Counted from the stretch's first letter, positions 23,943 through 35,676 are shown. The stretch: 64,000 nucleotides of DNA from Puccinia triticina (GCF_026914185.1 NC_070566.1:5084001-5148000), one strand, 5' to 3'. A program made the numbers and translations. Notes: generated from the sequence alone by a model not told the origin.

Positions 23943-24685
23943 GTGTGCTGCTTCTTTTTTGATCTTGTTTTTATCATTCTCTCAGGTTTGATTTTCTGCT
24001 CTCAATCAAATTGGCGTCCATTTTAATATCTAAGATGTGTGGTTTAATTTTTAGAACTAGAGGCCAAGGCGGCTTCCCCGCTGCAAATTCAAGGGCCATC
24101 CTGCCACTTTCAATTACCCCTCCTCTTGAAAGGCTAGCCATATTAAACAGGAAAAAATGATTTTAAATCTGGCTAGGTAGACTGTTGTGAAGTATCTCCC
24201 ATTCCCTGCTAAGGAAAACCCACTCCATCGCATCCCATGCATGTAAAAAATCCATATTTCTCATTCAAATCAATTTCATGCAAAAAAAAACTGTATTGCA
24301 AAAGTCTTTAATTAATCAAAATAAGTCAAGCCCTGATGTTTTGGTGAGACTGCTTAATATAGCAAAAACAATTAAAAAACTCCAAGGAAACTTTGGTTAT
24401 GATTCATCTAATCACACCATACTCCTCCATATCCAAGCGATCTCTGTCCATGATCCCTGCTGTTATTCTGTGACCCAGTCTGTCTGGAGTTTGATCAATG
24501 TCACCGGGAGGAGGGCCCCAGGGAGAAGCATTGGGAGTGGGCGCGGCAGGGATTGCCAGTTGGTCTGTGCAGGGGCAAGGGGTTTGGTCAGAGGAGGCTG
24601 GACTTAACTCAGTCCCTCCTCCGCCTCCAAAGGAGGGACTTTCAAAAAGGGAATATATTTTTTTAAGCATGACAGGTTTGCTCAA
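23943..24685. other. No gene seen; remnant of a GC-rich motif
   Basis: AT-rich up to about 24480, then a short GC-rich stretch ending in TCCCTCCTCC...GGAGGGACTT. The AAGGAGGGACTT word recurs near 27945 and at the 3' end of the gene at 62038-62548, which suggests a dispersed repeat. Confidence 0.4.
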
Positions 24686-24830
24686 TGTACAGTGCCCAGA
24701 AGAAAGTTTTCATGAAATTTCCTTTGACTCGAAAACATACAAACCATGCCTGTTGAGTTCTGATTTATTGGGAGGATGGACAGAAAGGTTCCAAAAGAAT
24801 GAATATAAATAATGTTTTTGGAAAAAATAA

Positions 24831-26844
24831 GGGTCAGCCTAAATGCACTCCAAACTTTTACTTCATGCACTCCACATTTTTGGCTTTGGGGGGCCAGCAC
24901 TCCAAAAAAGTTGGAGTGCCTTGATTTTGTACTCCCAAAACATGGAGTCCCCAGATGGGCACTCCATTTTTATTGGAGTACACAACTGGGTACTCCAAAA
25001 TTGACCAAAATAGGGGAGTGCAGCTAGATGCACTCCAAAAAAAATGGAGTGCAAGCCCAAGCACTCCACCTTTTCAGTGAAGGATTTTGGCTTTGCACTC
25101 CAGCTAGCAAATACGAAATGGAGTGCATTGGGGTGCACTCCAAGTATCCTTTTTTTTGGAGTGCCCACAGCAATCACACCTCTTGATGACCGGTCTGGAC
25201 CGGTCATTGAGGGGACTCACACGACCGGTCATCCAGAGGACTCACACCTCTCAATGACCGGCGCGGACCGGTCATCAGTGACACCTCTCGATGACCGGTG
25301 TGTACCGGTCAACAAGGGGAGGTGCTACTCTCAATGACCGGTCTTTACCGGTCATTGAGGGGACTCCCACCTCTCAATGACCGGCGCGGACCGGTCATCA
25401 GTCACACCTCCCAATGACCGGCACAGACCGGTCATCGAGAGGACTCACAGCTCTCAATGACCGGTCACCACCAGTAATCAAGAGGCCTCACACCTCTCGA
25501 TGATTGGTCAGACCGGTCATCAAGGGGACTCACACCTCTCGATGACCGGTCATCACCGGTCATCAAGGTGAGTCACATGTCTTGATGACCGGTCAGACCG
25601 GTCATCAAGGGTAATAACACATCTCGATGACCGTTGCGTACCAGTCATTGAGGGGAGGTGCTACTCTTGATGACCGGTCGGTCTGACCGGTCATCAAGAG
25701 GAGATTTTACTCCCCTCGATGACCGGTACAGACAGGTCATCGAGAGATGTGACTCACCTCGATGACCGGTCATCACTGGTCGTCAAGTGTTATTACCCTT
25801 GATGACCGGTCTGACCGGTCATTGAGTGGTGTGAGCTGGTGTGAGCCCTCTCGATGACTGGTCATCACCGGTCATCGAGAGGTGTGAGTCCCCTCGATGA
25901 CCGGTCTGTGCCGGTCACCGAGGGGAGTAGCACCTCCTCTTGATGACTGGTCAGACAGGCTGGTCATTGAGAGTAGCACCTACCCTCGATGACTGGTACA
26001 CACCGGTCATCCAGAGGAGGTGTTATTCCCCTCAATGACCGGTCTGACCGGTCATTGAGGGATGTGACTCACCTTGATGACCGGTGATGACCGGTCATTG
26101 AGAGGTGTTATTACCCTCGATGACCGGACTGACCGATCATCAAGAGGTGTGAGCCCTCTCAATGACCGGTCATCACTGGTCATCAAGAGGAGGTGTTATT
26201 AGCCTTGATGACCGGTGTGACCAATCATTGAGGTGTGAGTCCCCTCAATGACCGGTCTGTGCCGGTCATCAGGAGGTTTGACCGGTCCGCGCCGGTCATT
26301 GAGAGGTGTGAGTCCCCTCGGTGACCGGCACAGACTGGTCATCGAGAGGAGATGTTACTCCCCTCGATGACCGGCACAGACCAGTCATCAAGAGGTGTGA
26401 TTTCCCTCAATGACCGGCGGTCCGGTACAGACCGGTCATTGAGAGGAGATGCTAATCCGCTCAATGCCGGTCTGTACCAGTCATGGATATCAGGAGGATC
26501 AAGTGGGGTGTGTTTGTACATAGCCCAGTTGAAGTTGTAGGCACTCCAGCTCTGGCTGGAGTGCACAGTACTGCACTCCCCTTTTGAGGAGGAAAAATAT
26601 CAGGAATGGAGTGCTAGGGGAATGCACTCCAATCTGATGGAGTGAGACTCATGGGCACTCATTACATTTCCTGGCCACTGGAGTTCTTTGTGGTGCACTC
26701 CAAAGAGTCTTGAGTCCCCGGTTCTGCACTCCAATTGACTTGGAGTACTCTAGTCTGTACTCCAACAATCATTGGAGTGCACACTCCATACACTCACTTT
26801 TGAAGTGCTTTTGGGATTTTTTTGGAGTGCATTTAGGCTGACCC
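24831..26844. mobile_element. Nested element made of satellite palindromes, with 8-bp target duplication
   Basis: Terminal inverted repeats begin GGGTCAGCCTAAATGCACTC and end with the inverse. AAAAATAA lies directly outside both ends (24823-24830, 26845-26852). The other arm of the outer foldback element gives the uninterrupted sequence ...GGAAAAAATAAGTGCATAC, proving insertion. The interior consists of TGGAGTGC/GCACTCCA palindromes at both sides (24835-25165, 26530-26830) and the GATGACCGGT array in the middle. No gene. The 8-bp duplication fits a hAT-mobilised non-autonomous element. Confidence 0.85.
25170..26490. repeat. Palindromic satellite array, copy 2 (largest, about 1.3 kb)
   Basis: Roughly 30 units of CTCGATGACCGGTC-n-GACCGGTCATCGAG, each a near-perfect palindrome of about 29 bp, joined by linkers such as AGGTGTGAGTCCC or AGGAGGTGTTA. 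Every unit could form a hairpin. The core GATGACCGGTCATC is self-complementary. Confidence 0.95.
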
Positions 26845-27400
26845 AAAAATAAGTGCATACTAGCTGAAAATCTTTCTTCATTAAATGATAATTTTGGAAA
26901 ATCTTTAATACTATTCCAAAAAAACAATGAATAATCAGAATCAATAGACTGACATGTGACATGAATGATAATAAATGAAAAAAATGAATCCCAAAATCCA
27001 TCCTAAATTTTTGCGGGCAGGGAAAGGACATCCAAAATTTCAAATTTGCACTGCAGGTAACAAAAAAACTGTGTCTGGGGTGTTTTCACTGCCAACTAAA
27101 ATTTAGGATGGATTTTGGGATTCATTTTTTCATTTATTATCATTCACGTCACATGTCAGTCTATTGATTCTGATTATTCATGGTTTTTTTGGAATAGTAT
27201 TAAAGATTTTCCAAAATTGTCATTTAATGAAAAAATATTTTCAGCCAGTATGCACTTATTTTTTCCAAAAACATTACTTCTATTCATTCTTTTGAAACCT
27301 TTCTGCCCATCCTCCCAATAAACCAGAACTTAACAGGCATGGTTTGTATGTGTTCTAGTCAAAAGAAAATTCATGAAAACTTTCTTCTGGGCACCGTACA

Positions 27401-28052
27401 TGAACAGGCAAGAAGCCTGCACATCTATCAGTATTTGTTTTGTTACATATTAACCCACCTTAATTGTTAAGAAATCAGCTAGAAAGAAGGCCTCATAATG
27501 GGTAAGACGGGGGTCCCTAGAAGCATTCTCTCACAGATTGAAATCCATTTGATGTCAGGGTCGTAAAGAAAAGCAAAATGGCTTTTCATCCTCTGTACAT
27601 ACACCACCTGTCAAGGCTATGTAAAAAAACAGACAGATGTCTCACTGTTTTTGTGTCAAAGGAACTGTGTGTACTTCACTGTTTCAGAGTACTTGGCGGA
27701 GTGTCTCACAGGTCAACTTCTGATGCTTATTTTTCGTTGAAGGAGGGGTGGTACAACCTCAAAGTTTTGTGAGGTTGTAGGCCGAGTGTAGACCTTCATC
27801 ATAGTCTTTACGGTGCCACAATAGCTATTGTTTTGAAAAAGTTATTGCAAATTAGGATTTTCTCTGCAAAATCTGAAAAACTTGTCACCAAAAATTTCCA
27901 CTGATTCAGAAGTCCTTCCTTTGGAGGCGGGCACAAAGCGCCAAGGAGGGACTTATGTAGCTAAGTTTGGGAGGGGTCCTTTGACTCCCAAGCGGTATGG
28001 CAGGGGAGAGGACCATGCGACCTGATTGGTGGGGAGTCAAATTCTCTCATCT
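27401..28052. other. No gene supported
   Basis: A 64-codon plus-strand frame (27578-27772) has no recognisable domain. Near 27925-27990 there are a CTTTGGAGGCGGGC segment and an AAGGAGGGACTTA word shared with 24600 and 62536. Confidence 0.4.
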
Positions 28053-28308
28053 ACTCTTGATGACAGGTCTGACTGGTCATCAAGAGGTGTTGAGTCCCCT
28101 TGACAACCGGTCTAACCGCTCATCAAAAGGATATTTCAGTCCCCTTGATGTCTGGGACAGGCCGGTCATTGAGAGAAGTGAGTCCTCCCCAGTTATTGAG
28201 AGGTGTTGAGTTCCCTCAATGACCAGTCAAACCGGTCATCAAGAGGAGGTGTGAGTCCCCTCAATGACCAGCACAAACTGGCTGTCAATAGCTGTGAGTC
28301 ATCTCAAT
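28053..28308. repeat. Palindromic satellite, copy 3, left part
   Basis: GATGACAGGTCTGACTGGTCATC-like units, continuous with 33222-34130 before the copia element inserted: the 5-bp duplication TCAAT falls in a CTCAATGA unit junction. Confidence 0.85.
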
Positions 28309-28404
28309 TGTTGTAGTGTGGAGTGGGCAAACTCCACATTTGGAGTATCCAGGGTTCAAGAGGCGGGCAGGGAGGAGCAATGCAGATCAAGCAACCAGAA
28401 AACA
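28309..28404 (+). repeat. 5' LTR of the short-LTR copia element
   Basis: 96 bp beginning TGTTGTAGTGTGGAGTGGGC; nearly the same sequence recurs at 33123-33221. No recognisable TATA box is visible in this short LTR. Confidence 0.92.
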
Positions 28405-28445
28405 ACAGATTAAGAGTCTATAATCTACCAAAACGCTAGCCATCA

Positions 28446-31400
28446 TTGCTTGACTCTCGCCGGCATCCAACTCAGTTTATGGTAAAAACCCGCCGGGATC
28501 AGCCTGATTTAGTGGGACCATTACCTCCACTGACACAAGCAAAACGTCCAAAGCAGACAAAAGCGTACAAGGAACTTCTGAAACTACCCCTGTTGCCTCC
28601 CTCCCCTGTTGACAAGCTTCAAGATCCGTTAGGATACAACCACCCTCCTTCACCTTTTATTTCGGCAATCTCATACGTTTCTCCAAAGTTGTAACTCGAC
28701 ACATTGACAAAGGCACACCAACATCAACTTCATCCTCACTTGGACACCAAATAGTTCAAAATCCATTTGGCCTACCTAGCACAACATTCATACCAACACC
28801 TGTTTACCGACCAAAAATCAACATCCCGAGGGGAACATCTCCACCTCATTCCCCGTCCGATTCAACATCCATTGCCTCTGAACTTGATAACACTCTTGAC
28901 TCGCCTATTAACTCCATGTCACAAGGCATCACAACCAAAATCTTGCCAAGGATCAAATTCATCCAACAACCCAGTATCTACAAATCCAAAGTCAATCAGC
29001 TCTTGCCGGATGGTTCCAACTTCAATAAGTGGAAACGTGGTCTCACAAGAGTTATTCTTCTCACCCTTGGTCATCCCAACTTTTTCAACAATGCAACAAC
29101 CTATACAAAATTATTGGCCCAAGAGAACACCTGCCTCCTGTACCTTGTTCAAATCACGGTACACAAAGAGCTATCGTCCATTGTGGACCAATACACAAAG
29201 GGCACAGATGCGTTCAAGGCTGTTCAAACAAAATTTCAAGGGGGGGTTAGATTCTGTCAGATGGAGCTTGTTGACAAGCTCCTTGAAATACGGGTCTTGG
29301 CACCATTGACCAAACCATCCCAACTTCCAGGTCTGTTCAACAAAATTTTCAACGTCTTCTCTGATCTCCAGAAGGTGGGCGGGGGTATTCCGCCGCTCGT
29401 GGAGAGCCTCATCCTCCAGTCAATTGTTCCCCCGCCTCCCTCCATGTCTAGATCACATTTATTCCAAAACATCTCCTTACAACTTGGCACAAGGAAAGAT
29501 GTCACAGCCCGCAACATACAGAGAATCATCACCTCCGCATACGGCAAGGCTGTTAGATTTGATTCCACATTGACCAGCCAACCGTTGGTGGTTCGCACTT
29601 GGCCTAACCAACAAAAATCAAACAACAATTGGAACTCGCAGCCTCCTTGACCACGACAACAGGGGCGAGGCACATTTCAGAACCCATCCCCAGGACAACA
29701 ACCAAATCCCAATTTCAATCAACCTCAAAACCAAAATGTCGGCAGGCCAGGGCATCCAACAATTGACAACATCGCAGCTGCCATCAACAACATACAAAAG
29801 GGGAATTGTGGCCCCTTGGACGCAAATCTTCTGGCCGCTAATCCCTGCGCATACTGTGGAGGTGTGGGGAATTGGAGGTCAACTTGTCCAATTCTCCGCA
29901 GGGATGCAAACCTGCAGCCACCAGATACCTCCAACCCAGGTCACCCCGCTTCTGGTTTCGCCTTTCAGGCTGCACCTCTGAACGACCCAACCCCCAGAGC
30001 TGATCAGAATGTGGCGGTTTGATTGGTCGCGGGTCCGGATGCAACAGGTGTTGCCGACGCTGGCACAGTTTTGGATTCAGGGGCAAACCACCACGTGAGC
30101 GGATCTCTCCTAAATTTTTCTTTCCTTTCTGTTTTACAGCCACCAGTAAGACTAAATCTTGCGTCTTCATTGGGATATATGACAGCGACTCATAGTGGAC
30201 ACCTCAAGATAACCAGTGGGGCTGGTACCCTAGCAGTACCAAAAGTCCTGTACAGAACTGGAATGACAGGCACACTCCTTAGCCTTGGCCAGTTCATCAA
30301 CTTGGGATTCCAGCCAATGTTCCTACCTAACACCAACATCCGTTTGACCTCTTCCTTCTTATTTTTCACGGCCTCATATCAGAACCGATCTTGGATTGTT
30401 TCCCCTGATTCCTTCCAACCTATTCATTTATCAATCAAATCCGCCACACATTTGCCTATCCCATCAACACCCTCATACGACTGGCACTGTTGACTCGGTC
30501 ACGTATTGGATGCGGTTGTGAAGGAATTTCTGAAACGTTTTGTTCCTTCTTTCGACTTGAAGTCTTGGACCCCTTTCATCTGCAAATCTTGCAAACAGTG
30601 CAAGAGCAAGCAACGCTGACACCACCTTCCTGAAGTTATCTCACTCTCACATTGACTTGACTTATTAGTAACCAATGTACTTGGCCCGTTAGATCCGGAC
30701 ATCCATTGGAACCAATTCCTGCTGACTGTCCATGATCACACAGCAACATATTTGTTTGTTTTTCCCATGAAAAGTCGCTTGGAGGTTCCGAACATAATAA
30801 CTTCCCTTGTTAAACGTCTAATTTCCCATTTTAAGAGTGCTCTGAAACATATCCGATGTGACAACGCAAAGGAATATACAACTACATCATTCCAATCTTT
30901 TCTTGACTCCATTGGCACTTTGATTTTATTCACATTGCCGTATACTCCCAAACAGAATGGCGAAGCGGAGCGACTAAACCAAACACTTGGTGATGTGGCA
31001 AGAACAACACTCACCCATTCTCAACTCCCTGCGTCACTGTGGCTGTACACATACCGTTGCGCGTGCTTCCTGGTGAACCACATCTCAAACAGTTGATGCA
31101 AGTCCAGTCCATTGGAACTTTGGTTGGAGCGGAAACCTGCGGCTGAATCTTTTTACCCATTTGGGACAAGGGCGTGCGTTCACATTCCCAAGGAGCGTTG
31201 ACGGAAAATGGATCAGAGAGGCTGGACAGGTTATCTAGTAGGATATCAAGATGACAAACGGGGATGGTTTTTTTGGAATCTGGCGACACAGAAAATTATT
31301 AACTCAGAGTGTGCTGAGTTCCTTGATTATCAAGGGAAATTATTAATTCCTTCTCCTAATTCATCTTCCGACACGTCTTGCGCCCGTAGGGTCCTCACAC

Positions 31401-32982
31401 TTGGCAAGGAAAAAACCAAGGAAATCTGTGATGCCCAGGACAGCCAAATTGACGACATCCAGGCAATTTCAGACGCGGACATTCCTACTAGTATCCAGAA
31501 CATGTTGAATTGTCAGGCAAAAAACAAATGGCGGGCGGCTTGCGTATCCGAGTGGGATCAACTCGTCCAAATAGACACCTGTGACATTGAAGACAAGGCT
31601 TCCAAACATTCGATTGGAACGCGGTTCGTTTTCAACATTAAAAGGAAATCAGATGGATTGGTTGATTGTCTCAAAGCAAGATTTGTGGTGCGGGGTTTTA
31701 AACAACAAATTGGCCGTGACGTTAAGTCCACATTTGCGCCCACAGCGTCACTCACAACGCTTTGACTTCTTCTCACCTTGGCTATCAGAAACCAAAGGAG
31801 GATCAATTCTTTTGATATAACTGGAGCATTCGTGCATAGCCCAATCAATGAGACGATATACATTGATCCGCCGGTCAAACTGTTTCCCCACTTAAAAGGC
31901 AAAATTCTCAAACTCAAAAAAGCACTCTATGAGACTCAGCAAGCAAGTAGATGTTGGTGGAAGCATTTCAGGGGATTATTGCAAGGTTGGGGTTTTCATT
32001 GCGACAAGGTGGAGGAGTGCTTGTATTGATACAAGAAAGGCGACTCCGTGATCATCATTTGGATACACGTGGATGACGGTATTGTGTTCAGCAACAACGA
32101 CCGAGCATTACAACTGCTACGCAACAAACTGGAACGAAATCTCCGTGTGAAGTGGGACTCAAAGCCTGACAAGCTTGTTGGGATCAAAATTGAATATACC
32201 AATGGGGCCATCTATCTGAGTCAACCCCTTCTAACCGACCAAACAATATCAAAATTTTGAGAACAGGTACAATCAAAAATCATCCCGACTTATACACCTC
32301 TGTTAGGCAATAACATGGTGACATCGACAGGCAATCCTGTCGACGCAACTCTCTATCAATCTCTTATCGGTTCCCTCAACTACCTGGCACTAGGTTTGAG
32401 GCCAGATTTCAGCTTTGCGGTGAACTACCTTGCTTGGTTCAGCGGTAATCCGGAAGAGTCTCATTGGAACGGTCTCAAACATCTCATCCAGTATCTGGCA
32501 ACAACTAGGGATAAACGGTTAAAACTTGAATGTATTGACAACAAATTGGTCATGTGGTTGGACGCGAACTGGGGGGGGTGAATTCCAGCGGTCAACATCC
32601 GGTTTCATTATCACTTTCCTTGGAAGCCCAATTGCGTGGGGCTCCAGACGGCAGAAAGTAGTGGCAACGTCAACCTGCGCGGCGGAGTGCATATCCATTG
32701 GTTCATCGGTTGATTTCCTTTTATTTCTTATTCCCATCATTTCCTCTCTCAACATCAATCCTGAAGTGCAACAACAGAGCGGCGGTTTTGGTATCCAACA
32801 ACAATGCATCCAAAGGGTGAATGAAGAGTTTGGAGCAAAACTTCTTCTTTGTGAATGACGCGGTTAGGGAGCACAAGATCAAGCTCAAGTGGGTGGCGAC
32901 ATCGGACAACATCACAGATTTTTTCACCAAACCTCTACGGGCCAATCTTCACACTATTTCACTCAACAAAATTTTCAAATGA
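28446..32982 (+). pseudogene. Copia Gag-Pol with many premature TGA stops and frameshifts
   Basis: A single reading frame (frame of 28916) runs through almost the whole element, interrupted by stops. Domains in order: Gag (about 28690-29650), a zinc knuckle CAYCGGVGNWRSTC with Asn for His (29847), protease VLDSGANHHV (30069), GAG-pre-integrase with LGHV (30494), integrase with HIRCDNAKEY and QNGEAERLN (30845-30985), where the expected first Asp reads Asn in VTNVLGP, reverse transcriptase with HVDD (32070) and RNase H. In-frame TGA occurs near 29648, 30020, 30491, 30617, 30655, 31094, 31200, 31763, 32027 and 32258. A frameshift lies in a run of eight G near 32571, with others near 28650 and after 32700. 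It cannot encode a working polyprotein. Confidence 0.9.
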
Positions 32983-33122
32983 TTGTTTTTGCCAGGTCTA
33001 TTCTAGTATCACATCTCCTTTTCTTGTTTTTGATTCTACCACATGTTTTCATTCCTCTCTCAAATTGTTTCTCATAGTTTAACTCTGTGGTTGTAGTTAG
33101 TGGTGTGGAGTTTGAGGGGGGG

Positions 33123-33221
33123 TGTTGTAGTGTGTAGTGGGCAAACTCCACATTTGGAGTATCCAGGGTTCAAGAGGCGGGCAGGGAGGAGCAATGCAGA
33201 TCAAGCAACCAGACAAAAACA
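33123..33221 (+). repeat. 3' LTR of the short-LTR copia element
   Basis: Directly follows GTTTGAGGGGGGG, the polypurine tract, and repeats the 5' LTR with a few changes. It ends ACA followed by the target duplication TCAAT. Confidence 0.92.
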
Positions 33222-34130
33222 TCAATGAATGGTCTGACTGGTCATTGCAAGGTGGTGAGTTCCCTCAATGACCGGTCTGACCGGTCATCAAGAGGAGATG
33301 TGAGTCCCCTCAATGACCGGCAAGGACCGGTCATCAAGAGGAGATGTGATTTCCCTCAATGACCGGTCTGACCGGTCATCAAGAGGAGATGTGAGTCCCC
33401 TCAATGACCGGCAAGGACCGGTCATCAAGAGGAGTTTTGAGTTCCCTCAATGACTGGCAAAGACTGGTCATTGAGAGATGTGATTCCCCTCAATGACTGG
33501 TCTGACTGTTCATTGAGAGGAGATGTGAGTCCCCTCAATGACTGGCAAAGACTGGTCATCAAGAGGAGATGTGAGTCCCCTCAATGACTGGAAAAGACCA
33601 GTCATCAAGAGGAGATGTGAGTCCCCTCAATGACCGGCAAAGACCAGTCATCAAGAGGAGGTGTGAGTCCCCTCAATGACCGGCAAAGACTGGTCATCAA
33701 GAGGAGATGTGAGTCCCCTCAATGACTGGCAAAGACCGGTCATCAAGAGGAGATGTGAGTCCCCTCAATGACTGGCAAAGACAGGTCATCAAGAGGAGAT
33801 GTGAGTCCCCTCAATGACAGGCAAGGAGATGTGAGTCACCTCAATGACCGGCAAAGACCGGCAATTGAGAGGAGATGTGAGTCCTCCCAATGACCGGTTT
33901 GGCCTTGATGACCGGTACAGACCGGTCAACAACAGCTTTTAGTCCTCCCAATCACCGGTCTTTGCCGGTCATCAAGAGGTGGTGAGTACCCTAAGCCCTT
34001 GATGATTGGTCTGACCAGTCATCAAGAACAGATATTGTGAGTCACACTGTACCGGTCATCTAGAGCTGTGAGTTCAATGACCGGTCCAGATAGGTCATAG
34101 ACATACTGTACTGCATACTGAGTACCCTCT
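33222..34130. repeat. Palindromic satellite, copy 3, right part (46-bp period)
   Basis: Here the units are strongly tandem, about 46 bp: GTGAGTCCCCTCAATGACCG then GCAAAGACCGGTCATCAAGA then GGAGAT. More than ten copies differ by one or a few bases, decaying after 33890. Confidence 0.93.
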
Positions 34131-34390
34131 GTAGGCCCTTGAGCTGACCTATAACCACTCGGACAAGTGCGTACAGGCCAGCATTGTTTCTGCCCAGGCG
34201 CAGCGCCCTGGCAACCAAAGTGGAGGTGTTCAGGGTGCAACCCAGGTTGTGTGCAGCTGGGCCAGATACTTGAAGGGTGTGGGGGAAGCTGTTTGTCCCC
34301 CCAGGGGATCTTTTTTTGTCCCACCCCCTCCCTGGAGCCCACTAATCACTTGATTAGGGCCTCCTTGATTACATTTTTGACCAACCTTTT

Positions 34391-34574
34391 TGTTGAAATT
34401 AGTCAAGTGAAAAGAATTGTGTGTTGTGGGATTTGAACCCACAACCTTCTACATTCATGAGAGCTGCTCTTATACCACTGAGCTAAACACACAGTTGGTC
34501 TTACTGGTGATTTTGGGACATTAGATCATATAGCTTGGCCCCTTCAAATGGAGCTTGAAGCATGTATTCCAACA
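34391..34574 (-). repeat. 183-bp tRNA-like dispersed repeat, copy B
   Basis: Inverted copy of 12232-12414, bounded by TGTTGGAATA and TTTCAACA when read on the minus strand. Its tRNA-like part (34419-34492) keeps a better D-arm, TAGCTCAGTGGTATAAGAGC. The B-box GGTTCAAATCC is intact, so RNA polymerase III transcription is possible. Confidence 0.75.
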
Positions 34575-35039
34575 CTTCTTTTGCCTGTTGCTCCGGCACA
34601 GTGTGGGATGCTTTATGATTACCCATCTAGCCCATTTCAAAATTTCCTTTTTTTCATATGAAAACTCACAAATCACCCAATACAGCAACACCACTGGATT
34701 CTGCGGCCAAAACTACACATGACACCATGGACAACACACCTTACACCCCTCTGGATCACAAATTACAACCCCTTCAAGACACCATCATTCAGTTACATAC
34801 ACACAAAAAGCCATACTCAGGTCATGTAACCCATTACATGAACCACACTTACCCAGGACATGTAATCCATTACATGGACCACCCTGACAGCTTGTCTACC
34901 CTTTACATATCCTTTACCTCATCAGCTGCACTCATTACATTGTGTTATGCACATTTCATGCAGTTTTATGCACACTTGATGCAGGCTTATGCAGTCTAAT
35001 GCAGTCTTATGCAGGTGCATGCAGACTAGTGTAATAGGG
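34575..35039. other. No gene; CATGTAA-rich repeat
   Basis: Contains inverted GTCATGTAACCCATTACATG-type words (34820-34880) and tandem GCAGTCTTATGCA-like words (34950-35020). The 113-codon frame at 34658-34999 is low complexity and not supported as a gene. Confidence 0.45.
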
Positions 35040-35676
35040 GCTGCAGTATGACAGTTGACAGATGACATCATGCAGGTGTCAAGATAGCAAAAACCCCTCA
35101 TCCAGCTTGCAGATGACATCATTTGAAAGGCCAGGCCAGCTAAAACATCTCACCTCCTATCTCTCACTTGCTAAATTCCATCATATGACATCATGATCTC
35201 ATGTGACCTGTCCACCACCAGCTAAAATACCTCATTGTTGCCTTCAGGGCAGCTAAAACCCCTCATTCTCTTGTTCCCCTGGTAAAATATCTCACTCTTT
35301 TCTATTTAAGGAGGCTCTCCTCCCCCCAGTTGTAATTTTGGGCAGCAAACTACTTGCACTCAGCTTACCCCATAACAGTACAATACTTGCTCACTCTACA
35401 GTATTAGCCCCACTCTATATTGTGGTTTTACACCCTTAAATACAAATTACAACTTCATTACAACACTTACACATCAGCTACATCACCATAACCTTCAAGC
35501 CACCTGCTCAAAGTAGGCTATCTTTTGATACACCTCCACTATCACTACATAAACCTTCCAATTGTAGATTGGGGGGCATGTTTTAGTGTCTAGTGACCCA
35601 GGAAAGGCAGAGGTAACCTCATTCATCCCTTGCCGCACTTGGCAAAAGGTTCTCAGGAACACTTTTGAGCTTTACA
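35040..35676 (+). repeat. Solo LTR-like repeat, family A, copy 2
   Basis: Shares promoter-like TCTATTTAAGGAGGCTCTCC, the TTTTAGTGTCTAGTGACCCA block and the end GAGCTTTACA with the other copies. The GACATCATGCAG start zone matches the minus-strand copy at 62939-63494, supporting a length of roughly 560-630 bp. Confidence 0.65.

Larger units (their letters stand above)
24686..27400. mobile_element. Foldback-type element (outer), split by a nested element
   Basis: The left end TGTACAGTGCCCAGAAG and right end CTTCTGGGCACCGTACA are inverted. The match continues inward for about 300 bp in two pieces: 24686-24830 plus 26853-27012 on the left against 27100-27400 on the right. This leaves a central loop of about 90 bp. 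Without the nested insertion the element would be about 0.7 kb. No coding capacity. Target duplication not resolved (TGACAGG-like words occur near both ends). Confidence 0.75.
28309..33221 (+). mobile_element. Complete but inactive Ty1/copia element with LTRs under 100 bp
   Basis: LTRs at 28309-28404 (96 bp) and 33123-33221 (99 bp) both start TGTTGTAGTGTG and end ACA, and are near-identical over most of their length, with only a few differences. The 5-bp duplication TCAAT flanks the element (28304-28308, 33222-33226). GATTAAGAGTC just inside the left LTR (about 28408-28418) matches the complement of a tRNA-Lys(CUU) anticodon arm and may be the primer site. A G-rich polypurine tract precedes the right LTR. 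Near-identical LTRs point to recent insertion although the coding frame is riddled with stops. Confidence 0.93.
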
